A stretch of DNA of 50,403 bases, from contig DBAY01000025.1 in the NCBI GenBank assembly GCA_002291925.1, positions 1 through 50,403 of the forward strand, read 5' to 3'. A program made the translations under genes and the position numbers. Origin of the DNA: Alphaproteobacteria bacterium UBA998. Lineage in GTDB: Bacteria > Pseudomonadota > Alphaproteobacteria > Rickettsiales > UBA998. A model generated the notes under the pieces. It was not told the origin of the DNA. It was given only the letters and a program-made list of their open reading frames with translations, and ran no database searches. This document shows, piece after piece, positions 33,122 through 41,659 of this stretch; within the stretch, counting starts at the first letter, position 1, and each line of letters opens with the position of its first letter.

Positions 33122-33742
33122 ATGCTGTCGTTCCTGCCCCTGTCGTCCTTTGTGACACCCAGTCTCACGCCGGAGAGCGCCCTCCCCGAGGGTGCATTGG
33201 AAGGGGCAAAGCCCTTCTGGCAGGCGCTGGTATCCCTTGGATTTTCCGATCAGGTGGCGCAGGAGAGCTTCGGCGTGCTCGACCCCGCGCGCTGGCAGGC
33301 TGCCAGCAGGAAACTGGGCGAGAATGTCCGCTTACTCGATGTCTCCGGGCAGGATGAAAACGGTGTTGCCTACTGGCAGCCAGGGGCGGGCAGTTTCTTT
33401 GTCGAGGTGATGCAGCAATTCACCGACGCCCTGCTCGCCGAGCTCGACGCGCTGGAGATGACCGATCAGGCCCTTCCCGCCCTGCGCCGTGAGGCGGATT
33501 ATTTCTCACGCCAAGGCGAGGTGGAAAAAGCGCTGCACAAAGACCGGCAGATCGAAGGCGCCGAGCAGGTGATGCTGCAATACCATGCGCTCATCCCGGC
33601 GCGTCTCGCCGCCTTCCGCCGCTGGGCCGAAACCTATGACCTGATGCCCGACGCGCGGGCCTTCTTCTTCGAATATACCAAACTGCGCAGCGGTCAGGGC
33701 ATGGCGCTGGATGCGCTGTTCCAGCGCTTCACCGTCACCTAG
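33122..33742 (+). CDS. Hypothetical protein under probable sigma-54 control
   Basis: A 206-residue soluble protein starting MLSFLPLSSFVTPSLTPESA, preceded by GGAGG 6 bp before ATG. The middle is acidic and helical (FFVEVMQQFTDALLAELDALEM) and the C-terminal half holds YHALIPARLAAFRRWAETYDL and ARAFFFEYTKLRSGQG. The helical, Ala/Glu-rich form recalls granule- or surface-binding proteins such as phasins, but there is no motif to support that. I do not know its function. Sigma-54 genes often serve nitrogen use, motility or envelope stress. It overlaps the convergent thiL end by 4 bp. Confidence 0.7.
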   Translation: MLSFLPLSSFVTPSLTPESALPEGALEGAKPFWQALVSLGFSDQVAQESFGVLDPARWQAASRKLGENVRLLDVSGQDENGVAYWQPGAGSFFVEVMQQFTDALLAELDALEMTDQALPALRREADYFSRQGEVEKALHKDRQIEGAEQVMLQYHALIPARLAAFRRWAETYDLMPDARAFFFEYTKLRSGQGMALDALFQRFTVT

Positions 33743-34656
33743 AAATGGTGACGGTACCCGGCGCGCGCTAGCACCATCGCCGCGCCGGTCGCATCTACGA
33801 CCTGCACGCCTTCACCCGCTTCCACCCGGCCGATACAGGTTATTAATTCGTTTGCCGGGAGGCATGTGTTGGCGGGCGCGGTGAACAGCAGTTCATAATC
33901 ATCGCCCCCGGTGAGGGCATCGGCCAGCGAGAAGCGTTCCTGCACAATGGCGTGGCGGACGGCGTCGGAGAGCGGCACCCTCTCCGCCTCGATCACCAGC
34001 CGCACATCGCTTGCGGTGGCGAAATGGCCCGCATCCTGCACCAGCCCATCGGAGATATCCATCGCCGCGCTGGCCACGCCGCGTAATGCCACGCCCAGCT
34101 TCAGGCGCGGCTCGGGCCGCAGGTAGCGGGCGTGGGCGGGCGAGGCCAGATCGCGCAGGCCAAGTGCGCCATCGCCGAGGGTGCCGGAGACGTATAGATG
34201 ATCTCCTACCCGTGCGCCGCGGCGGGTCAGCGCCTGCCCTTCCGGTACCCAGCCCAGCGCGGTGATGCTGAGGGAAAGCGGGCCGGTGGTGCGCGTGGTA
34301 TCACCGCCCATCAGGGCGATGCCGTAGGCCTGCTGATCGGCGGCGAGACCTTGGCAGAAGGACTGCAGCCAGCCCTCGCTCACCCCATCTGGCAGCCCCA
34401 GCGCGAGGAAATACCCGTACGGCTCCGCCCCCATGGCGGCGAGGTCGGAGAGATTCACCCGCAGCGCTTTCTGCGCGATGGCCTCGGCCGGGTCATTGGC
34501 ACGGAAATGCACGTCCGCCTGCAGCATGTCCTTCGTCACCGCCAGCTGGTGGCCGGGGCGCGCGGACAACAGCGCCGCATCATCCGCCAGCCCCAGCGCC
34601 TCAGCGGAGGTCACCAGCGGACGCATCAGTCGCACGATGACATCAAACTCATCCAT
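33739..34656 (-). CDS. thiL: Thiamine-monophosphate kinase
   Basis: Makes thiamine diphosphate from thiamine monophosphate and ATP. The 305-residue protein has the PurM-like fold with FDVIVRLMRPL, GLADDAALL, the metal site VTKDMLQADVHF, ALRVNLSDLAAMGAEP, ALMGGDTTRT, SGTLGDGALGL and MDISDGLVQDAGHFA. It overlaps lptG by 8 bp. In many alphaproteobacteria thiL follows nusB; here it sits with lptG/lptF. Confidence 0.95.
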   Translation of the reverse strand: MDEFDVIVRLMRPLVTSAEALGLADDAALLSARPGHQLAVTKDMLQADVHFRANDPAEAIAQKALRVNLSDLAAMGAEPYGYFLALGLPDGVSEGWLQSFCQGLAADQQAYGIALMGGDTTRTTGPLSLSITALGWVPEGQALTRRGARVGDHLYVSGTLGDGALGLRDLASPAHARYLRPEPRLKLGVALRGVASAAMDISDGLVQDAGHFATASDVRLVIEAERVPLSDAVRHAIVQERFSLADALTGGDDYELLFTAPANTCLPANELITCIGRVEAGEGVQVVDATGAAMVLARAGYRHHF

Positions 34657-35773
34657 CTTCGAGGTGCAGCAGCAGTGCTGTGCCGATCATCAGCGCCAGC
34701 GCGGGGGGTGCCCAGGCGGCCAGCGGCACGGGCAGGCTGCCGGACTGGCCAAACGCATGGAACAGGCTGGTAAAGAAGTTAATAATAAAGCCGCTGAGGA
34801 TACCGCTCACAATCATCAAGCCGATGCGCCCGCGACGGTGCAGGCGCAGGGAGAAAACAGCGGCAATGAGTACCATGGCGGAAAGCATCAGCGGCGTGGC
34901 GAGAATAGAGTGCCAGGTGAGTTTGTGGCGCAACGCGGAGAAGCCCGCCTTCTCCAGCGTATGAATGAAGCCGGAAAGCTCCCAGAAAGAAAGGGTTTCC
35001 GGGTCGGCGAAGCTGTCCTGAATATGAGTGATCTCCAGATCGGTCTGCAGCTGGTAGCTCGGCAAATCCTGCGGCACCATGCCGGGCATGTAGACCTTGG
35101 CCTCCTCCAGCTGCCAGTAGCCTTGACGCAGGCTAGCAGCCTGCGCGTCGATGCGACCGATGAAGCGGCCGTCCGGCCCGTAGCCGAAGATGGTCACCTC
35201 GTGCAGGGTCATGTCGGACTGGCTGATGCGGGCGGCGCGCAGGATATATTCATGCACTGGCTTGTCGAAGATGACCGCCTGCTTGTCCGCCTCCACCTGG
35301 CGCACCCAGAGGCCGGAATCGGAAACGGAGAACAGGCTGGTATTGCCGCGGATATAGCGGTTCTCCAACATGTCGAAGCGCGCGATGGTGGCGGCGGCGA
35401 TGGGGTTGAACAGCACCACCCACAGCATGCCGAGGCTCAGCCCGCATAGCACGGCGGGCATGAGGAACTGCCACACCGAGACGCCCCCGGCCCGCGCCAC
35501 GATCAACTCCTGCGTGCGGGTGAGGCGGGTGAGGGCGATCATCGCACCGATCAGCGTGCCGTAGGGCAGGATGCGCTCGGCCATGTTGGGCAGGCGCAGC
35601 AGCACCATCTCCAGCACCACGGAGGCGGGCACGTTCGGGCGCTCCGCCGTGCGGCGGAACAGCTCGACGATGTCGATCATCCCGGCAATCACCAGAACGC
35701 CGCCCAGCGCAATGGCCGAGGCAATGAGGAACTGCCGTCCGATATAGCGGGATAAGGTGAATGACACGAACAT
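34649..35773 (-). CDS. lptG: LPS export permease LptG
   Basis: One of two inner-membrane permeases that extract lipopolysaccharide for transport to the outer membrane. From ATG at 35773 the protein has 374 residues, with membrane segments near 10-35, 60-80, 99-118 at the N-terminal side, a beta-jellyroll periplasmic domain, and three at the C-terminus (about 280-365). The motif MAERILPYGTLIGAMIALTRL matches the family. Its ATG shares an A with the lptF stop (TGATG). Confidence 0.94.
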   Translation of the reverse strand: MFVSFTLSRYIGRQFLIASAIALGGVLVIAGMIDIVELFRRTAERPNVPASVVLEMVLLRLPNMAERILPYGTLIGAMIALTRLTRTQELIVARAGGVSVWQFLMPAVLCGLSLGMLWVVLFNPIAAATIARFDMLENRYIRGNTSLFSVSDSGLWVRQVEADKQAVIFDKPVHEYILRAARISQSDMTLHEVTIFGYGPDGRFIGRIDAQAASLRQGYWQLEEAKVYMPGMVPQDLPSYQLQTDLEITHIQDSFADPETLSFWELSGFIHTLEKAGFSALRHKLTWHSILATPLMLSAMVLIAAVFSLRLHRRGRIGLMIVSGILSGFIINFFTSLFHAFGQSGSLPVPLAAWAPPALALMIGTALLLHLEDG

Positions 35774-36879
35774 CAGGCCGCCTCCCACACGCCGCGCGGT
35801 GCCATGGCGGGGGGGCGCAGCAGCAGCCAGCCGCCGGTGAGCAGCACCGCGAAGGCATTGCCGTACATGAGCACGGCCAGCATGGGGATGCGCGCGGTAA
35901 GATTGGTCAGGGCGAAGCTCACCAGCACCGCCATCAATGAGACGGCGCACAGGGTGGAAATGCGTTTCCAGCGCCCGCGGCGGTTGAACTCGCTGCGCAG
36001 CAGGACAGCCGCGGCCAGCATGGCAAGCCCCAAAGAGTAAAGCGGCCAGGTGAGGCGCTGGTGGGCTTCGGCCATGAAGCGCGGGTACTGCTCCGCAGAT
36101 AAGCCCTCCTCTGGGGTGAACAGCTCAGTCAGGAAGCGCTCGCGCGGGTCGCGCACACGGTCCTCGGCCTGCTCGGTGTAAAAGCTGAGATCGAGATTGT
36201 AGCTGTCGAAATCGAGCCAGGAGATGCGTCCGCCGCGCATTTCCTGCCGCAGGCCGCGCTTGAGCAGGAAACGCGGACCGCGCGCCGTCTGCGTCATGCG
36301 GCCCTCGTCGGCCATCATGGTCACCGACTGGCCGGGGACGCGATTATCCTGCACCAGAATGCCCTTCAGCACGCCATCATCATCGCGGGCGCGGATAAAC
36401 ACCGTCAGCCCCGGCGCCGGGTGGTTGAACACCTCCTCCTGCAGCAATACGGAGGTATAATTATTGCGCAGGAAATCCTGCATGTCCTTGAATTGCCGGT
36501 TGGCGGCAGGCATCACATAGAGCGCCAGTGCAAAACTGATCAGCATCCCCGCGGTGCCGATGAGGATGGCCGGACGGGCCAGCTGCCACGGCGAGAGGCC
36601 GGAAGATTCCATCACCACCAGCTCACTGTCCGCCACCAGCTTGTTATAACAGAAGATAACCGCGATGAAGAGCGCGACGGGCACGATGATGGTGAGCAGC
36701 GAAGGCACAAGCAGCAGCGTGATATGCACGAAATCCAGCACGGACAGGCCGCGATTGATGATGAAATCAATGAAGCGCAGCGCCTGCGTCAGCCAGATGA
36801 TGCAGGTCAGGCTGAAGGTGATCAGCAGGAGCGGCCAGGCGAGCAGTTTGAGGATATAGCGCTGGTAATGGCTGAGCAT
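35773..36879 (-). CDS. lptF: LPS export permease LptF
   Basis: Partner of LptG in the LptB2FG transporter. The 368-residue protein has N-terminal membrane segments (LKLLAWPLLLITFSLTCIIW, then two more to about 120), a periplasmic domain (GVLKGILVQDNRVPG, MMADEGRMTQTARGP) and C-terminal segments after about 265. It is divergent from pepA with 140 bp between, an arrangement also seen in gammaproteobacteria. Confidence 0.93.
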   Translation of the reverse strand: MLSHYQRYILKLLAWPLLLITFSLTCIIWLTQALRFIDFIINRGLSVLDFVHITLLLVPSLLTIIVPVALFIAVIFCYNKLVADSELVVMESSGLSPWQLARPAILIGTAGMLISFALALYVMPAANRQFKDMQDFLRNNYTSVLLQEEVFNHPAPGLTVFIRARDDDGVLKGILVQDNRVPGQSVTMMADEGRMTQTARGPRFLLKRGLRQEMRGGRISWLDFDSYNLDLSFYTEQAEDRVRDPRERFLTELFTPEEGLSAEQYPRFMAEAHQRLTWPLYSLGLAMLAAAVLLRSEFNRRGRWKRISTLCAVSLMAVLVSFALTNLTARIPMLAVLMYGNAFAVLLTGGWLLLRPPAMAPRGVWEAA

Positions 36880-37019
36880 GGGTCGGTTTTACTACGTTTG
36901 ATTCGCCTAGACCAGCGCGTCGTAGGCGGGTGAGAACGCCGGGCGGTGGTTTCCTCTGGAAAAATCATGGCATGGGACTATACCAAGGATAATCGCCTCT
37001 GTTAGTAAGGAACCCACTC

Positions 37020-38534
37020 ATGAAACTCGAATTCCTCCCGAAACTCGCTCTGGACGCCGCTCCAAAAGGCTTGAAAGCCCCAACCGGGATTGCTTTCGTC
37101 GTCGGCGAGAAGAAGAAACTCTCCGCCGCCGCCGCGCAGGTGGACAAGGCGAGTGGCGGCCAGCTTGGCCGCGCCCTGGCGCAGGCGATCTTCACTGGCA
37201 AGGCCGGGCAGGTCATCTCCTTCCTTGCGCCCGCAGGTAGCGCCTATGACTTCGTGCTGGTCGGCGCCATCGGCAAGGAGAAGGACGCGAAATACACCAC
37301 GTTTGAAGACCTTGGTGGCAATCTGACGAAGGAAGCCCATCGCCTCGGCCTCGGCGCGCTGATCATCAGCGGCGAGGTCGCCGGTGCGAAGATGGATGAG
37401 GCCGAAACCGCTGCCCGCGTGCTGTTCGGCGCGCGCCTGCGCTCCTACCGTTTCGACAAATACCGCACGAAGCTGAAGCCGGAAGACAAGCCCGCGCTGG
37501 AATATCTGGCGCTCGCGGGTGTCGATGTGAAAGCGGCGAAGAAAGCCTTCGCCCCCCTGGAAGCCGTGGCCGAGGGCATCGCGCTCACCCGCGACCTCGT
37601 CACCGAGCCCGCCAATATCATGTACCCGGAAGCGATGGCCGCCATCTGCAAGACGCTGACGCAGTACGGCCTCAAGGTCGAGGTGATGGGCGAAGAGCAG
37701 ATGAAGAAGCTTGGCATGGGCTCGCTGCTCGGCGTGGGGCAGGGTTCTGTGCGCGAATCGCAAATGGTCGTGATGCGCTGGGAAGGCGGCGACAAGAAGG
37801 ACGCGCCGGTCGCCTTTATCGGCAAGGGCGTCTGCTTTGACACGGGCGGCATCTCCATCAAGCCGGCCAAGGGCATGGAAGAGATGAAGTGGGACATGGG
37901 CGGCGCGGGCACGGTGATCGGCCTGATGAAGGCGCTCGCCCTGCGCAAGGCGAAGGTCAACGCCATCGGCGCGGTGGGTTTGGTCGAAAACATGCCCGAC
38001 GGCAACGCCCAGCGTCCCGGTGACGTGGTGACCTCCATGTCCGGCCAGACCATCGAGGTGCTCAACACCGACGCCGAAGGCCGCCTCGTGCTCGCCGATG
38101 TGCTGTGGTACGTGCAGGACAAATACAAGCCGCAATGCATGGTAGACCTCGCCACCCTGACCGGCGCCATCATCATCTCGCTCGGCACGGAGCGGGCGGG
38201 CCTGTTCTCCAACGATGACAAGCTGGCCGAGCGCCTCTTTGCGTTGGGCGAGGAAACCGGCGAGCGCCTGTGGCGCCTGCCGCTGGGTGAGGAGTACGAC
38301 AAGCAGATCAACTCCGACATCGCCGACATGCAGAATATCGGGGCCGATCGCGAGGCGGGCAGCATCACCGCCGCGCAGTTCCTGCAGCGCTTCGTCAACG
38401 GCCTGCCGTGGGCGCATCTCGACATCGCCGGCACCGCGTGGAGCAAAAAAGACAAACCCACCTGCCCCAAAGGTGCCACCGCCTTCGGCATCCGTCTGCT
38501 CAACCGGCTGGTGGAGGAGCATTATGAGAAGTAA
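37020..38534 (+). CDS. pepA: Leucyl aminopeptidase (M17)
   Basis: A hexameric two-metal aminopeptidase; in some bacteria also a DNA-binding protein in site-specific recombination. The 504-residue product has the catalytic domain from about 190: GKGVCFDTGGISIKPAKGME with the first metal ligands, and the M17 signature NTDAEGRLVLADVL. The start is supported by AAGGAAC upstream of ATG. The next gene begins inside its last codons. Confidence 0.96.
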   Translation: MKLEFLPKLALDAAPKGLKAPTGIAFVVGEKKKLSAAAAQVDKASGGQLGRALAQAIFTGKAGQVISFLAPAGSAYDFVLVGAIGKEKDAKYTTFEDLGGNLTKEAHRLGLGALIISGEVAGAKMDEAETAARVLFGARLRSYRFDKYRTKLKPEDKPALEYLALAGVDVKAAKKAFAPLEAVAEGIALTRDLVTEPANIMYPEAMAAICKTLTQYGLKVEVMGEEQMKKLGMGSLLGVGQGSVRESQMVVMRWEGGDKKDAPVAFIGKGVCFDTGGISIKPAKGMEEMKWDMGGAGTVIGLMKALALRKAKVNAIGAVGLVENMPDGNAQRPGDVVTSMSGQTIEVLNTDAEGRLVLADVLWYVQDKYKPQCMVDLATLTGAIIISLGTERAGLFSNDDKLAERLFALGEETGERLWRLPLGEEYDKQINSDIADMQNIGADREAGSITAAQFLQRFVNGLPWAHLDIAGTAWSKKDKPTCPKGATAFGIRLLNRLVEEHYEK

Positions 38535-38811
38535 GGCGCTACTGCTTTCTCTGGCCCTCGCCGCCTTGTGGCTGGATGGGGCGGAGATGGCAGTTCGGTG
38601 CGTCAAGGGCGGGTGCAGCAATCACCAGTGCTTCGCGGTGAAGGAAGGCGAGGAGCCGCCAGCCACCACCTGCGAGTGGACGCCGAGCTATGGCTGCTAC
38701 GAGAAATTCGAGCAGTGCGAACCGCAAAAGGATGGCGCGTGCGGCTTCTCGAACACACCGGCGCTGGATGACTGCTTGAAAAACCCCGGCAAATACGGCT
38801 TTACTCTCTGA
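38524..38811 (+). CDS. Small secreted cysteine-rich protein, unknown
   Basis: A 95-residue protein whose ATG overlaps the pepA end by 11 bp. Residues 1-23 look like a signal peptide (ALLLSLALAALWLDGAEMA). The mature part has eight cysteines (26, 31, 36, 50, 58, 65, 73, 84), an even number that fits four disulfides in the periplasm or outside. The pattern is C-x4-C-x4-C-x13-C-x7-C-x6-C-x7-C-x10-C. I do not recognise the family. The stop is followed one base later by the holC start, so it is in the pepA-holC operon. Confidence 0.75.
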   Translation: MRSKALLLSLALAALWLDGAEMAVRCVKGGCSNHQCFAVKEGEEPPATTCEWTPSYGCYEKFEQCEPQKDGACGFSNTPALDDCLKNPGKYGFTL

Positions 38812-38812
38812 C

Positions 38813-39262
38813 ATGTCCACCGCCGTCCGCTTTTATCATCTGCTCTCCACACCGTTGGAGAAAGCGCTGCCCAAGCTTATGGAAGCCGCTTACCAGAACG
38901 GCGTGAAGACGCTCATTCACGGGCGGGAGGATCAAGTGGAATCTCTTGACCGCGCCATCTGGACGTTCCATCCCGGCAAGTTCGTGCCCCACGGGCGCGA
39001 CATCGACCCCTATCCCGATGAGCAGCCCATCTGCCTCACCACGGGTTTTCACCCCGTCAACGAGGCTAGCCTGCTGGTGATCGTCAATGGCTACACCTAT
39101 GAGGAAGCCCACCCCTTCGCCCGCCTGTTCGACGTGTTCGACGGCACAGATGATGAGGCCGTCGCCGCCGCCCGCCAGCGCTGGGCGAAGTACAAGGAGC
39201 GCGGCTGGAGCCTGGAATATTTCCGCCAGAAGGATGACGGAAGCTGGGAAACGGGGAAATAG
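38813..39262 (+). CDS. holC: DNA polymerase III subunit chi
   Basis: Chi links the clamp loader to single-strand binding protein. The 149-residue product shows the family pattern VRFYHLLSTPLEKALPKLME, a middle DRAIWTFHPGKFVPHG and LLVIVNGYTYEEAHPFARLFDVFDG. The pepA-holC order is conserved in proteobacteria. Its stop codon touches a 16-bp inverted repeat. Confidence 0.94.
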   Translation: MSTAVRFYHLLSTPLEKALPKLMEAAYQNGVKTLIHGREDQVESLDRAIWTFHPGKFVPHGRDIDPYPDEQPICLTTGFHPVNEASLLVIVNGYTYEEAHPFARLFDVFDGTDDEAVAAARQRWAKYKERGWSLEYFRQKDDGSWETGK

Positions 39263-39317
39263 TGTCAGTGGCAGTGCCAGTGAAAGTGAATTCTTTACTG
39301 ACACTGCCACTGACACT
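39261..39317. repeat. Perfect 16-bp inverted repeat between holC and ribD
   Basis: AGTGTCAGTGGCAGTG (39261-39276) and CACTGCCACTGACACT (39302-39317) are exact reverse complements around a 25-bp centre that repeats the CAGTG motif. It begins within the holC stop codon and ends 12 bp before ribD. There is no T run, so it is not a standard terminator; it may block or tune read-through into ribD. Confidence 0.75.
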
Positions 39318-39329
39318 AACACTGAACCC

Positions 39330-40391
39330 ATGAACGATGAATCCTACATGCGCATGGCGCTGTCCCTCGCGCGGCGAGGGCTGGGACGCACCGCGCCAAA
39401 CCCGGCGGTCGGCTGCGTGCTGGTGAAGGACGGCCGCATTGTCGGGCGCGGGTGGACCCAGCCGTGCGGACGGCCCCATGCGGAAGCGGTGGCATTGGCG
39501 CAGGCAAGGGACGCCGCGCAAGGGGCAACCGCGTACGTGACGCTGGAGCCATGCGCTCATCACGGCGTGACGCCACCCTGTGCGGAGGCGCTGATCGCGG
39601 CGGGCATTCGCCGCTGTGTCATCGCCTGCAGCGACCCCGATCCGCGCACCGCGGGCAAGGGCATCATGGCGCTCAGCAGCGCGGGCATAGAGACCGTAAC
39701 ACGAGTGTGCGAGGACGAGGCGCGGGCATTGAATGCCGGGTTCTTCTCGCGCATTGAGCGACAGCGACCGTGGGTGACGCTGAAGCTCGCCACCTCGCTC
39801 GATGGCTGCATCGCCACCGCCGCCGGGGAATCGCAATGGATCACCGGCGAGGCCGCGCGCCAGCACGCCCATCTGCTGCGCGCGCAGCATGACGCCATTC
39901 TCACCGGCATCGGCACCGTGCTGGCCGATGACCCGCAACTCACCTGCCGCTTGCCTGGCATGGAGGATCGCTCGCCGATCCGCATCGTGCTGGATTCACA
40001 GCTGCGCCTGCCGGAGCATAGCGCGCTCGTGCGCAGTGCCTTGCGCACGCCGCTCTGGGTGATGACGAAAGCGTCGGCCTCCGCGGCGCTGGAGCGTGCA
40101 GGGGTACGCATCTTTCTCCTACCCGAACTCATCCCGGCCACCGTGCTCTCGGCCCTTGCCAGCGAGGGTGTCACACGGCTGCTGGTGGAAGCCGGCCCAC
40201 GGGTGAGCACCAGCTTCTATGAGTCAGAGATGGTGGATGAAATCTGTTGGTACCGGGCGCCGCTGGTGATCGGGGCAGGTGGCAAGCAGGCAGTGCAACC
40301 CTTCGCTCAACCCCTCAGGGCTTTGTCGCACTGGCACGTGATCCGTGAGGCAATCCTAGGCACGGATCGCGTCCTTTGGCTACAGCCCTAG
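39330..40391 (+). CDS. ribD: Bifunctional pyrimidine deaminase/reductase RibD
   Basis: Carries out the second and third steps of riboflavin synthesis. From ATG at 39330 the protein has 353 residues. The deaminase domain has the zinc site HAEAVAL and EPCAHHGVTPPCAEAL; the reductase domain begins near residue 150 with VTLKLATSLDGCIA and contains GIGTVLADDPQLTCR and LLVEAGPRVSTSF. The C-terminus overlaps the convergent unknown gene by 4 bp, so it is not in one transcript with ribE. Confidence 0.95.
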   Translation: MNDESYMRMALSLARRGLGRTAPNPAVGCVLVKDGRIVGRGWTQPCGRPHAEAVALAQARDAAQGATAYVTLEPCAHHGVTPPCAEALIAAGIRRCVIACSDPDPRTAGKGIMALSSAGIETVTRVCEDEARALNAGFFSRIERQRPWVTLKLATSLDGCIATAAGESQWITGEAARQHAHLLRAQHDAILTGIGTVLADDPQLTCRLPGMEDRSPIRIVLDSQLRLPEHSALVRSALRTPLWVMTKASASAALERAGVRIFLLPELIPATVLSALASEGVTRLLVEAGPRVSTSFYESEMVDEICWYRAPLVIGAGGKQAVQPFAQPLRALSHWHVIREAILGTDRVLWLQP

Positions 40392-40972
40392 CGGCGAGGT
40401 CCATCAGGGGAATTGCGCTGCTCGTTACGCAGACGCGCGACCGCCTCACCGAATTTCTGCTTAACCAAGGCGTTGACGGCAGCGCGATCCGGTGCGGGTT
40501 TCATTAACAGCAGCGCATAATCAGACACAAGCTCGGCCAGCCGCTCGACGCATGCCACTTCCTTTGGGAAAAGTGTACGCATTTCCTGCATCACATCCCG
40601 CTGGTACGGACGGCCCCGCACATCGCAGCTGGTGTAACTCATATTCACGTGCGACCCCATTGTCACCATGCGCTGGCGCAATTGCAGAGTTGTCTGGCGA
40701 AAAAACTCCAGGTCTTCCAATTCTAGATGACCATTGTGGTGCGGGTCAGGTTCGCGGTGATCGAAATGCCGAAGATGCCCGGCCTCGGCGTCGAAAAAAT
40801 CCGGGCGCTGCTGGATTTCTGCAATCACCACGGCGGCTCCTTCGGCCAGTTCGCGCAACCCTTGGCTAAAAAACGTCACAGGGCGGCCCGGCGGGGCCTG
40901 TAGCTCATCGAGCACATCCTCGTCGGATTTCAAGGCCTTGGCAAGGGCACGGGTCTGAGTGTGTGTCTGCAT
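40388..40972 (-). CDS. Hypothetical protein, 194 residues
   Basis: ATG at 40972 gives MQTHTQTRALAKALKSDEDV; an upstream in-frame start at 41026 would run into the ribE promoter. The protein is soluble and helical, with a His-rich stretch (HLRHFDHREPDPHHNGHLEL) at about 68-87 that could bind metal, and a C-terminal helical region. I recognise no family. It is convergent with ribD and divergent from ribE and so splits the rib genes into two units. Confidence 0.65.
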   Translation of the reverse strand: MQTHTQTRALAKALKSDEDVLDELQAPPGRPVTFFSQGLRELAEGAAVVIAEIQQRPDFFDAEAGHLRHFDHREPDPHHNGHLELEDLEFFRQTTLQLRQRMVTMGSHVNMSYTSCDVRGRPYQRDVMQEMRTLFPKEVACVERLAELVSDYALLLMKPAPDRAAVNALVKQKFGEAVARLRNEQRNSPDGPRR

Positions 40973-41016
40973 CACCCACTTGTAGCGCCTATCTATTAAC
41001 CTTTTGTGACAAACCG

Positions 41017-41045
41017 TTGCCGCCATGCTCCACTGTTGCTATAGA
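41017..41045 (+). promoter_or_regulatory. Probable promoter of ribE-ribBX-ribH-nusB
   Basis: TTGCCG (41017-41022), a 17-bp spacer and TATAGA (41040-41045). The expected transcription start is within a base or two of the ribE ATG (41053), so the mRNA may be leaderless. There is no room for an FMN riboswitch. Confidence 0.45.
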
Positions 41046-41052
41046 GCAGCCC

Positions 41053-41658
41053 ATGTTTACCGGCATCGTTACTGACCTCGGCACCCTGCTCCACCTTGAA
41101 GGCGGGGCGGAGAATCTGCACCTGACCTTAGGGACCACCTATGAGGAGCGCAGCATTGCCATCGGCGCGTCCATCGCCTGCAACGGCATCTGCCTGACTG
41201 TCGTGGAGAAAGGCCATTACGAGCATGGCAATTATTTCCAGGTCGATGCCTCGCCGCATACGCAGGCCGTCACCACGCTCGGGCGCTGGCAGGTGGGGCA
41301 GCCGATCAATCTGGAGCGCGCGCTGAAGCTGGGCGATGAGTTGGGCGGCCACATGGTCACCGGGCATGTCGATGGCTTGGCCACCGTGATGTCCGTGAAG
41401 CAGGCAGGCGATTCCGTGAGCTACGTGCTGGAAGCCCCGGCGGCGCTGATTCCCTTCATCGCGCCGAAAGGCTCGGTGACGCTGGACGGCGTCTCGCTCA
41501 CCGTGACGGATGTGAAGGGCACCTTCTTCGGCATCACCATTATCCCGCACACACTGGCCGCCACCACGTGGCACGCTGTGCGCGAGGGCGACCTGATGAA
41601 TCTGGAGATCGACCTCATCGCGCGCTACGTGAAGCGCATGCTGGACGCGCGGAGCTGA
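41053..41658 (+). CDS. ribE: Riboflavin synthase alpha chain
   Basis: Last step of riboflavin synthesis. From MFTGIVTDLGTL the 201-residue protein contains two similar lumazine-binding barrels: the first with SIAIGASIACNGICLTV, the second with APKGSVTLDGVSLTV. The linker GGHMVTGHVDG is conserved. The next gene starts one base after its stop. Confidence 0.96.
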   Translation: MFTGIVTDLGTLLHLEGGAENLHLTLGTTYEERSIAIGASIACNGICLTVVEKGHYEHGNYFQVDASPHTQAVTTLGRWQVGQPINLERALKLGDELGGHMVTGHVDGLATVMSVKQAGDSVSYVLEAPAALIPFIAPKGSVTLDGVSLTVTDVKGTFFGITIIPHTLAATTWHAVREGDLMNLEIDLIARYVKRMLDARS

Positions 41659-41659
41659 C

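Noticed and set aside
37002..38621. 539-codon minus-strand open frame over pepA
   Set aside because: Shadow of pepA; His/Arg/Asp-rich composition is typical of antisense frames in GC-rich genes.
40972..41052. FMN riboswitch before ribE
   Set aside because: The gap is only 80 bp, contains promoter-like boxes next to the ATG and lacks the conserved RFN-element sequences.
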